5,334 nt of DNA from an uncultured Candidatus Saccharibacteria bacterium (GCA_938030585.1 CALHIA010000120.1:1-5334), one strand, 5' to 3'. Shown: positions 1-5,334, counted from the stretch's first letter. The notes: a model not told the origin generated them from the letters alone. A program made the numbers and translations.

Positions 1-2440
1 CCGCCTCATCAATCAAGCCAGCTTCTGGCCAGTCCAGAAGATGTACCGATTCTGGAATCTCGGAATTTACCGTACCTGCGCCAGTCATCTTCTGATAAAG
101 CTCCTCAGCGAGGAATGGCGTAAATGGTGCCATAATCTTCGCAAGATAAATCAATACATAATACAGCGTCGAATAGGCTTCTAGCTTATCGCGGTCGTCT
201 TCCGACTTCCAGAAGCGCCTACGTGACCTACGCACAAACCAGTTCGACATATCATCGATGAATTCCAATACTGAAGAGAGTGCTGCTGGAATATTATAAG
301 CTTCCATACCTTCTGTAATTTGATTACGCACCTGATGCACTCTTGAAACCAACCAAATATCTAGTGGATTCACAAATTCACTCACCGCCATTGCTTGCTC
401 GGAATCAAAGCCATCGACTTCTGCATACATCGTAAAGAAGTCAAACACATTCCAAATCATCGATAGCTTTCTCGCCACGTCTGACACATCTTTATCGATC
501 AATGCAAAATCCTCTCCTGCAAGCACCGGCGAAGAAAGCATCAAGAAACGCAAAGAGTCTGCCGAATATTGGTCCATCAAGAGATTTGGATCAGTGTAAT
601 TCCCTAGTGATTTCGACATCTTGCGACCATCGTTACCCGCCAAGGTACCAGTAGTAATCACATTTTTGTAAGCAATATCTGAAAATAGCGCCGTATTCAC
701 CACGTGTACATAATAGAACCACGCACGTACTTGACCCACATATTCCACGATGAAATCAGCCGGGTAATTCTTTTCAAATTTTTCCCGATTTTCGAATGGA
801 TAATGCAACTGCGCAAATGGCATCGAACCCGATTCGAACCAACAGTCTAACACCTTATCGATGCGGGTAAAATGCTCTCCGTCGATCTCAAATTCAATCT
901 CATCCACCCAAGGACGGTGATAATCCTCTAGTCTCACGCCCGAAAGTTCATAAAGCTCATCATAAGAGCCCACCACTTTCACGCTTCCCTTGTCGCCCTT
1001 CCAAACTGGCATTGCCGTGGCAAAGAAACGGTCGCGTGACAAATTCCAATCTGGCGCCGCTTCGATATTTTTTTCGAAACGACCATGCTTCAAATATTCT
1101 GGGAACCAATTAATTTTTTCGTTTTCTTCGATCAACATGGTCTTCGAATCAGTCACATTGAAGAACCAGCTTGGAAATGCTCGGTAAATAATGCGTTGTT
1201 TCGAGCGTGGATTGAATGGATATTCGTGTTTAATGTATTTAATACGATAAACAATCCCCTTTTCGAGAAGCATCTTAGCGATAATTTTATTCGCCGCCCA
1301 AAGTTCAATGCCGTTTTCATCAGTCTTACGTACACCGAGGTCCATCAACCATTTTTCGGCCGCTTCCACGTAATAACCCTGTTCATCCAAGAGATCGACA
1401 AAATCTACTTCATGTGCCAAAGCCAAATCATAGTCCGCCTCACCATAAGCCGGAGCGATATGCACGATACCCGTACCATCTTCATCCGAAACATATTCCG
1501 CAGTTAATACATGATAGGTATCTTTTTGACGTTCCTCGCGTGAGAAATTCTCCATCAATGGTTGGTATTCCAAGCCAACTAATTCCGCCCCATTGATCTC
1601 TTTCAAAAATTCAAATTCGCCTTCGAAAACTTCGTCCGCGGTTTTCTTTAGCGTCACGATTCTTTCTTCCCCTACTTGATAAAGACCATAAGTCAATTTT
1701 TCATTCACCGCTAGAACCAAGTTCGCAGGCAAAGTCCAAGGCGTGGTCGTCCAAGCGAGCAGATACGCACCCTGTAGCTCCCCCTCACTCATTACCTTAA
1801 ATTTCACGAACACCGATGGATCTGTCACTTCTTGATAAGCCTCGTTATCCATCGTCACCTCAGCTTTCGAAACCGGCGTCGAGAATTTAGTGTCGTACAT
1901 CAAAACCTTACGGCCTTCAAAAATCAGACCTTTATCATAAAGAGTCTTAAACGCCCACCAGACCGACTCCATATAGTTCTTATCCATCGTACGGTAAGCC
2001 CCACGAAAATCCACCCAGCGACCGATGCGCTCAATTGTCGATTCCCAAGCTTCCGAATTTGCCACCATCGATGCCTTAGCTTTCTCGATATAGGTCGCTA
2101 GCGGCCACTTCGTACCAATTTCTCGACGGTCCGTGATTCCTAATTGTTTCTCGACAAAATTCTCTGCCGGCAGTCCATGGCAATCCCAACCCCAACGACG
2201 TTCTACCCGTTTTCCGCGCATCGTCCAAAACCTTGGCACTGCATCCTTCGTCACTGAAGAAAGCAAGGTTCCATGATGTGGCATACCCGTAATGAACGGA
2301 GGTCCATCATAAAAAACATATGAATTATCAATATCGCGTTGCTCAATCGATTTTTCAAAAGTCTGATTTTTCTTCCAGAATTCGATTAACGCTTTTTCAT
2401 ATTCTAAAGCTCGTCTTCTTGTATTTGCTTGATATTTCAT
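1..2440 (-). CDS. ileS: Isoleucyl-tRNA synthetase (3' end beyond window)
   Basis: IleRS charges tRNA-Ile with isoleucine. About 813 residues are open with no internal stop; the C-terminus lies beyond position 1, and type-2 IleRS is usually just over 1,000 residues. In order: N-terminal FWKKNQTFEKS; class I signature GMPHHGTLL with HHGT at 55-58; WGWDCHGLPAE (83-93); the CP1 editing domain with WTTTPWTLPAN (230-240) and HIAPAYGEADYD (327-338, D336 matching the conserved editing aspartate); FESGSMPFAQ; VGQVRAWFYY; KMSKS at 607-611; then the anticodon-binding domain with NWFVRRSRRRFW (733-744) and IMAPFTPFLAEELYQ. Oddities: the last residue of HxGH is Thr rather than His, and the usual YPHCWRC segment reads YPFNPRSKQR (407-416) with both cysteines replaced. 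Only two cysteines are seen (C87 and one in LDCWFESG). Overall character fits the type-2 (eukaryote-like) branch and CPR bacteria. It follows the HD gene by 11 nt. Confidence 0.97.
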   Translation of the reverse strand, partial: MKYQANTRRRALEYEKALIEFWKKNQTFEKSIEQRDIDNSYVFYDGPPFITGMPHHGTLLSSVTKDAVPRFWTMRGKRVERRWGWDCHGLPAENFVEKQLGITDRREIGTKWPLATYIEKAKASMVANSEAWESTIERIGRWVDFRGAYRTMDKNYMESVWWAFKTLYDKGLIFEGRKVLMYDTKFSTPVSKAEVTMDNEAYQEVTDPSVFVKFKVMSEGELQGAYLLAWTTTPWTLPANLVLAVNEKLTYGLYQVGEERIVTLKKTADEVFEGEFEFLKEINGAELVGLEYQPLMENFSREERQKDTYHVLTAEYVSDEDGTGIVHIAPAYGEADYDLALAHEVDFVDLLDEQGYYVEAAEKWLMDLGVRKTDENGIELWAANKIIAKMLLEKGIVYRIKYIKHEYPFNPRSKQRIIYRAFPSWFFNVTDSKTMLIEENEKINWFPEYLKHGRFEKNIEAAPDWNLSRDRFFATAMPVWKGDKGSVKVVGSYDELYELSGVRLEDYHRPWVDEIEFEIDGEHFTRIDKVLDCWFESGSMPFAQLHYPFENREKFEKNYPADFIVEYVGQVRAWFYYVHVVNTALFSDIAYKNVITTGTLAGNDGRKMSKSLGNYTDPNLLMDQYSADSLRFLMLSSPVLAGEDFALIDKDVSDVARKLSMIWNVFDFFTMYAEVDGFDSEQAMAVSEFVNPLDIWLVSRVHQVRNQITEGMEAYNIPAALSSVLEFIDDMSNWFVRRSRRRFWKSEDDRDKLEAYSTLYYVLIYLAKIMAPFTPFLAEELYQKMTGAGTVNSEIPESVHLLDWPEAGLIDEA

Positions 2441-2444
2441 ATTT

Positions 2445-2448
2445 CCTC
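2445..2448 (-). promoter_or_regulatory. ileS ribosome binding site
   Basis: Read on the minus strand, AAAGAGGAAAT precedes the ileS ATG, with GAGG 4 nt from the start codon. It lies wholly in the 11-nt gap after the HD gene's stop, which fixes the ileS start and supports co-transcription of the pair. The spacing is slightly short. Confidence 0.7.
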
Positions 2449-2451
2449 TTT

Positions 2452-3120
2452 CTAATCCGTTTCCTCTGTATTTTTCAAAATTTTCGTATATATTCCGTTC
2501 GGTTCATCCATCGTGGTTTCAATAATTTCTTCGCGGAATAATTCGTAAATATTTCCCCCAATTTTGTCGTCAAAGTACAATTTTAAATCATATAATCTGC
2601 GCAAATGCTCTCCTGCGCGTCGAATATTATGTCGAATCAAGATATCCGAAAAGCGGTCCGAAATCGTCATAATCCCCGTATGATGACACATATTGTCACA
2701 AAGTTGAATCAAACGATCATAATCATCAATCTCCGCCCTTAGCATATATTCCTGTGTCATGCGAATCGTATCCTCTTCCATCCCCTCCCAAAATTCGTCA
2801 CGATTCAAAGTCGGAAAACCGTAATAAGTATGGGTCATCGAAATTCGCGCTGGAATCTCCAAACCCTTTTCCATCAAAATTTCATAACCAAAAATCGGAT
2901 GCTTCAGTCCTGCGTGTTTCATTTTCACCCGACCAATATCGTGTAGCAATCCTGCTGCATAAGCCATACCTGGGTCAAGCTGATCTTTTTTCATGGCACG
3001 CGCAATCGTCTCTGCTGCTCTCGCCGTACTCCTAGAGTGCTGCTCCCAGTAGATTTTATATCCAGGCTGCGTTTTGCCCCAGGCAAAAATTGCCTCTGCT
3101 TGTTCCCTGATTTTACTCAT
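2452..3120 (-). CDS. HD-domain metal-dependent phosphohydrolase (YqeK-like ligand pattern)
   Basis: The 222-residue protein carries an HD domain, the fold that hydrolyses phosphate esters of nucleotides using bound metal. Ligand candidates fall in the expected order: H28 (EQHSRSTARAAE), H60-D61 (GLLHDIGR), H74 (LKHPIFGYEIL), H97 (MTHTYYG) and D142 (LIQLCDNM). The extra histidines at 74 and 97 suggest a two-metal site, as in YqeK-type Ap4A hydrolases, but the substrate cannot be read from sequence. No signal peptide or membrane segment is visible, so it is probably cytoplasmic. After about residue 150 there is a helical, charged tail (HLRRLYDLKLYFDDKIG and onwards) without a recognised motif. 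The start is the first ATG; a TATAAT box 7 nt upstream suggests a leaderless message. The stop is a TAG only 11 nt before ileS, so the two are probably co-transcribed. Confidence 0.85.
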   Translation of the reverse strand: MSKIREQAEAIFAWGKTQPGYKIYWEQHSRSTARAAETIARAMKKDQLDPGMAYAAGLLHDIGRVKMKHAGLKHPIFGYEILMEKGLEIPARISMTHTYYGFPTLNRDEFWEGMEEDTIRMTQEYMLRAEIDDYDRLIQLCDNMCHHTGIMTISDRFSDILIRHNIRRAGEHLRRLYDLKLYFDDKIGGNIYELFREEIIETTMDEPNGIYTKILKNTEETD

Positions 3121-3127
3121 CCCCCTA

Positions 3128-3133
3128 ATTATA
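3128..3133 (-). promoter_or_regulatory. TATAAT -10 box for the HD-ileS unit, possibly giving a leaderless mRNA
   Basis: Read on the minus strand, TATAAT is a perfect -10 consensus and lies exactly 7 nt before the ATG of the HD-domain gene (TATAAT-TAGGGGG-ATG). Transcription would start at or next to the A of ATG. The GGGGG run directly abuts the ATG, leaving no spacer for it to act as a normal Shine-Dalgarno site. At 17-nt spacing the -35 region is TAGCGA, only three of six matches to TTGACA, so the -35 is weak. The 105-nt gap (3121-3225) holds nothing else I can assign. Confidence 0.55.
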
Positions 3134-3225
3134 CAACAAAAATCCAGACTTCGCTAAAAGCCAAACGCCCGCATCAAAGCTACCCCATCCCCATTCTTCA
3201 CGAACCCCCTCTCATTTCGCTAATT

Positions 3226-3492
3226 CTAGACTTCGCGAATCACGTATTTTACTTCCGAAATTTGCGGCAATGGCCGGCCCGCCCACTTTTTTACCACCAT
3301 CCCGTCATCTTGCAAAACCAAAACCGTCGGATATTGCACGATATCTCTCGCTCTCGCAAACATTTCCCCATCAATCGTTTCCGGATCGATTAGTTCCACC
3401 TCTTTTCGCGCCTCATATTCGAAGTCTCGCTTCCACATCTCGGCCTCCGAAGCAAATTCTGAGTGTTGTTTTACCACTATTACTACACGCAT
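3226..3492 (-). CDS. Small thioredoxin/glutaredoxin-fold protein without cysteines
   Basis: This 88-residue protein follows the plan of a small redoxin (glutaredoxin/NrdH size). It has a first beta strand MRVVIVVK, a helix region, a second strand VELIDPET (32-39), the cis-proline segment QYPTVLVL (53-60, cis-Pro P55), a hairpin DDGMVVKKW, and AGRPLP (71-76). Where redoxins carry Cys-x-x-Cys after the first strand, it has QHSEFASE (9-16), and the whole protein has no cysteine, so thiol-disulfide exchange is ruled out. Its ATG lies inside the end of nrdR with a 10-nt overlap, behind a purine-rich GAGAAAGAAGAAAAAAG stretch; this suggests translational coupling and a shared transcript. The pairing with nrdR hints at a link to ribonucleotide reductase, but the function is unknown. 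A binding or chaperone-like role is an inference. I believe similar cysteine-free proteins occur in other CPR genomes, but this is from memory. Confidence 0.8.
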   Translation of the reverse strand: MRVVIVVKQHSEFASEAEMWKRDFEYEARKEVELIDPETIDGEMFARARDIVQYPTVLVLQDDGMVVKKWAGRPLPQISEVKYVIREV

Positions 3493-3944
3493 TCTTTTTT
3501 CTTCTTTCTCTGTTCCCTAATAATACTTTCGAACTCATCCAAAGTCTTAAACTGCAAAAATACACTGGCAAATCGCACATAAGCCACCTCGTTTTTCTCC
3601 GCCAAGACATCCAAAATCGCCTGACCAATCTCATGTGATTCCACTTCATCTCGATCTAGGGCATACATCTTCGCAGTCACCGAATTCACCACGTCTTCAA
3701 TCTCAAATTCCGAATTAAAAAACTTCCCCACGCTGCGTTTTACCGCACCGCGCAATTTATCTCGATCAAAAACTTCTCGGTTACCACTACGTTTTTTCAC
3801 CGTCAAAGTCGGCAACTCGATGCGTTCATAGGTTGTAAAGCGATAACCATCCTTCGTCACGCGACGACGACGAATCATCTGGCCATCCGTAGTTTCCCGG
3901 CTTTCCAGCACCTTGCTATCGCCAATGCCAATATTTATATTCAT
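3483..3944 (-). CDS. nrdR: NrdR-type transcriptional regulator lacking the zinc-ribbon cysteines
   Basis: NrdR represses ribonucleotide reductase genes in response to ATP/dATP. The 153 residues are the usual length. Hallmarks are DSKVLESRETTDG (9-21), the arginine run IRRRR (24-28), RFTTYER (35-41), then an ATP-cone domain (about 47-138) with KKRSGNREVFDRDKLRGA and VAYVRFASVFLQFK. The usual N-terminal zinc ribbon (MRCPxCG...ECxxCGxRFTTYER) is altered: the first pair reads MNINIGIG, the second RVTKDGYRF, so all four cysteines are gone and each knuckle is one residue shorter. The only cysteine is C152 in the lysine-rich tail. An in-frame TAG lies four codons upstream of the ATG, so no missing N-terminus can be added. 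There is no clear Shine-Dalgarno; a TATAAT overlaps the start codon. It is probably coupled to the next gene, whose ATG overlaps its end. Family assignment is secure; DNA binding by this variant is unproven. Confidence 0.93.
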   Translation of the reverse strand: MNINIGIGDSKVLESRETTDGQMIRRRRVTKDGYRFTTYERIELPTLTVKKRSGNREVFDRDKLRGAVKRSVGKFFNSEFEIEDVVNSVTAKMYALDRDEVESHEIGQAILDVLAEKNEVAYVRFASVFLQFKTLDEFESIIREQRKKKKECV

Positions 3945-3959
3945 TATAATTTCTATCTA

Positions 3960-3984
3960 AAATGACTGGGCTAGCCAGTCATTT
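3960..3984 (-). terminator. Hairpin downstream of ftsZ, probable weak intrinsic terminator
   Basis: A perfect 10-bp stem (AAATGACTGG paired with CCAGTCATTT) with a 5-nt loop starts 12 nt after the ftsZ TAA. In the minus-strand transcript the stem is followed by only four U residues, counting those within the stem, so termination may be partial and nrdR may be reached by read-through. The stem is nearly symmetric and has three T on the plus strand too, but there is no plus-strand gene for it to serve. An operator role for nrdR is the alternative. Confidence 0.6.
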
Positions 3985-3996
3985 CGAATTGTTAAG

Positions 3997-5211
3997 TTAT
4001 TTTTTGTTGCGGAATCTTGCGCGAAGTGAAGGTGGTACATCCAAATCTTCTTCTTCGTCTTTTTTACCGATGCGTTCCCAAATATTTTCTTTTGGGGCGG
4101 CAGTGAAATCACTTTGGAATTCATGATTTGTAGTAGTCGTATGATCGAAACTACTAACTGGAGCCACTACTGGTTCGCTCGCTTGAGATTTTATCGCTTC
4201 TACGCGTTCCATCACCTCTGCGTTACGACGAGCTTCTTCTTCCTCTGCACGCTTTTGGCGGTAATAATCTGAATCAAAACCAGTTGCTACCACCGTGATC
4301 ACGATTTCATCCTGCAATTCTGGACGAATTGAAGCACCGAAAATGATATTAGCATCTGGAGAAACTGCACCAGTGATTTCCTCAGCTGCTTCCTGGATTT
4401 CTGACATTGACATATCATAACCACCAGCTACCGAGAAGAGTACGCCACGAGCACCGTCGATTTTCACTTCGATAAGTGGAGATTCAATAGCTTGTTGAGC
4501 TGCCAATTTTGCACGGTTTTCACCGGAGGCGCGACCAATTCCCATCAAGGCAGAACCGGCATTCTTCATAATGGCCTTCACGTCAGCAAAGTCCAAGTTG
4601 ATCAGTGCATGTTCGGTAATTAATTCTGAAATACCCTGTACACCCTGACGCAAAACATCATCTGCAATCTTAAAAGTTTCGAGCAGTGGCGTGCGTGGAT
4701 CAATCGTTTGTAGTAAACGGTCGTTAGGAATCGTAATCAAAGCATCGACTTCCTTCGCCAATTTTTCGATCGCAGAGTCAGCATTCTTCTTACGCTGTGC
4801 ACCTTCGAAAGTAAATGGTTTCGTCACCACACCCACGGTCAAAATATCTTGCTTCTTAGCTTCCTGAGCCACTACTGGACCAGCACCAGAACCGGTACCA
4901 CCACCAGCACCCAGAGTAATGAACACCATATCGGCATCCTTAATAGCTTCACAGATGTTGTCACGGCTTTCTTCCGCAGCGGTTTGACCTTTTTCTGGGT
5001 CACCACCGGCACCAAGACCTTGGCCAATGTGAACTTTCACGTCTGCATTAGAGTGATGTAGCGCCTGGGCATCGGTATTGACCGCAATAAATTCAACACC
5101 GGAAAGTCCAACTTCCTTCATGCGATTTACCGCAGAACCGCCAGCTCCACCGACACCGATTACTTTAATCGTCGCTTTGCTTTCCACCTCTGTTGGTTTT
5201 ATTTCTGGCAT
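3997..5211 (-). CDS. ftsZ: Cell division protein FtsZ
   Basis: FtsZ is the tubulin-like GTPase that polymerises at mid-cell to form the division ring. The 404-residue protein is complete and of normal length. The N-terminal GTP-binding domain shows VGGAGGSAVNRM at about residues 19-31 and the tubulin signature GGGTGSG at 103-109. The T7 synergy loop NLDFAD (205-210) supplies the acidic residues (D207, D210) that complete GTP hydrolysis in the next subunit. A second domain runs to about residue 312. Next comes a charged, glutamate- and alanine-rich stretch (about 318-345), then a low-complexity linker rich in Thr and Ser. The protein ends in an acidic-then-basic tail with DVPPSLRARF (391-400), in place of the usual DIPAFLRR-type peptide that binds FtsA or SepF. 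The ATG is supported by GAGG 7 nt upstream. It follows probable ftsA and precedes a hairpin and nrdR. I see a single cysteine (C87). Confidence 0.98.
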   Translation of the reverse strand: MPEIKPTEVESKATIKVIGVGGAGGSAVNRMKEVGLSGVEFIAVNTDAQALHHSNADVKVHIGQGLGAGGDPEKGQTAAEESRDNICEAIKDADMVFITLGAGGGTGSGAGPVVAQEAKKQDILTVGVVTKPFTFEGAQRKKNADSAIEKLAKEVDALITIPNDRLLQTIDPRTPLLETFKIADDVLRQGVQGISELITEHALINLDFADVKAIMKNAGSALMGIGRASGENRAKLAAQQAIESPLIEVKIDGARGVLFSVAGGYDMSMSEIQEAAEEITGAVSPDANIIFGASIRPELQDEIVITVVATGFDSDYYRQKRAEEEEARRNAEVMERVEAIKSQASEPVVAPVSSFDHTTTTNHEFQSDFTAAPKENIWERIGKKDEEEDLDVPPSLRARFRNKK

Positions 5212-5218
5212 CTTTATT

Positions 5219-5235
5219 CCTCACTTTTAACTATA
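5219..5235 (-). promoter_or_regulatory. ftsZ ribosome binding site and candidate -10 box
   Basis: Read on the minus strand, GTGAGG (5219-5224) lies 7 nt before the ftsZ ATG, a well-spaced Shine-Dalgarno sequence that fixes the start. A TATAGT hexamer (5230-5235, five of six matches to TATAAT) sits 18 nt upstream of the ATG and would give a short leader that still contains the RBS. I could not find a convincing -35 box at 16-18 nt spacing, so the promoter is weaker evidence than the RBS. Transcription reading in from ftsA is also possible. Confidence 0.5.
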
Positions 5236-5248
5236 GATTACTTCTATA
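5232..5248. repeat. Short perfect inverted repeat in the ftsZ leader
   Basis: TATAGA and TCTATA are exact inverted repeats separated by the five bases TTACT. The right arm, as read on the minus strand, overlaps the candidate TATAGT -10 box of ftsZ. It could be an operator or a small hairpin, but a 6-bp AT-rich dyad is easily produced by chance. Confidence 0.3.
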
Positions 5249-5279
5249 TTAACACATTTCTAGCCAGAATAAGAGATTT

Positions 5280-5334
5280 TTATCTTCCACCGCCAAATAA
5301 TTTGCCGAGGAAACCCATTGGTTTTTCTTCCACA
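5280..5334 (-). CDS. ftsA: C-terminal end of probable FtsA (partial, cut by window edge)
   Basis: Only the last 17 codons and a TAA stop lie inside the window; the start is beyond the right edge. The readable peptide is VEEKPMGFLGKLFGGGR. It ends in a short glycine-, leucine-, phenylalanine- and lysine-containing stretch (MGFLGKLFGGGR) of the kind expected for an amphipathic membrane-targeting tail. FtsA, the actin-like protein that ties the FtsZ ring to the membrane, ends in such a tail and is normally encoded just upstream of ftsZ. The identity is inferred from this tail and from position, 68 nt before ftsZ on the same strand. No catalytic or nucleotide-binding part of FtsA is visible, so another membrane-associated protein cannot be excluded. 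Confidence 0.55.
   Translation of the reverse strand, partial: VEEKPMGFLGKLFGGGR

Noticed and set aside
1085..1507. A 140-codon plus-strand open frame and other plus-strand frames within 990-2541
   Set aside because: They lie antisense to ileS, whose reading frame shows all the IleRS motifs. Their translations have no recognisable domain and no good RBS.
3233..3240. TTCGCGAA palindrome near the end of the redoxin-like gene
   Set aside because: It is only 8 bp, lies mostly in coding sequence, and has no T tract or partner site, so chance is the simplest explanation.
2754..3638. Overlapping plus-strand frames across the HD, redoxin-like and nrdR genes
   Set aside because: Their composition is rich in Pro, Ser and His, as expected for antisense translation. 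They overlap one another and well-supported minus-strand genes.
3413..3649. A 78-codon minus-strand frame spanning the nrdR/redoxin-like junction
   Set aside because: It overlaps both supported genes in another frame, is rich in Arg and Trp, and has no family resemblance.
3837..3944. Frameshift or wrong start hiding the NrdR cysteines
   Set aside because: The frame from the ATG through RFTTYER is continuous and alignable, and an in-frame TAG lies just upstream. The codons in place of the cysteines are clean substitutions.
1..5334. Alternative genetic code with TGA read as Gly (as in some CPR groups)
   Set aside because: No in-frame TGA appears in any of the five genes, and conserved glycines use GGN codons. 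The absence of TGA stops among only five genes is not evidence enough.
1..5334. CRISPR array, insertion sequence, tRNA or rRNA gene, phage genes
   Set aside because: I saw no regularly spaced repeats, transposase motifs, cloverleaf-like segments or phage proteins. The window is nearly filled by housekeeping genes.

Overview
This window reads as a piece of a chromosome from a Patescibacteria (Candidate Phyla Radiation) bacterium, most likely Candidatus Saccharibacteria (TM7). I infer this from protein character, not from a database search. The isoleucyl-tRNA synthetase has signature variants (PHHGT in place of PHYGH, and VGQVRAWFYY in place of the usual DQTRGWFY) that I associate with CPR bacteria. 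The housekeeping proteins are compact, and NrdR and a thioredoxin-fold protein lack their usual cysteines. The standard genetic code fits: no in-frame TGA interrupts any gene, and the five visible stops are TAA or TAG.

Every recognisable gene is on the minus strand, so the window reads from high to low coordinates. The layout is: C-terminus of a probable ftsA (5280-5334, cut by the window edge); ftsZ (3997-5211) behind a 68-nt gap with a promoter and a good RBS; a perfect 10-bp hairpin (3960-3984); nrdR (3483-3944); a cysteine-free thioredoxin-fold protein (3226-3492) that overlaps nrdR by 10 nt; a 105-nt gap with a TATAAT box placed exactly where it would give a leaderless transcript; an HD-domain phosphohydrolase (2452-3120); and, 11 nt later, ileS (1-2440, C-terminus beyond the window). 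The plus strand holds nothing I believe is a gene; its open frames are antisense shadows.

Three short transcription units are suggested: (ftsA)-ftsZ, ending at the hairpin; nrdR-trx-like, translationally coupled; and HD-ileS. Together they link cell division (FtsA/FtsZ), control of dNTP supply (NrdR and an adjacent redoxin-like protein), a probable nucleotide or phosphate hydrolase, and tRNA charging.

The most interesting signal is repeated loss of metal- or redox-active cysteines. NrdR has lost all four zinc-ribbon cysteines but keeps its arginine run and ATP-cone. The thioredoxin-like protein has no cysteine at all. IleRS has replaced the Cys-x-x-Cys of its usual 'YPHCWRC' segment, and it also carries HHGT instead of HxGH in the class I active site. 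By my count the five main proteins contain about six cysteines in roughly 1,680 residues.
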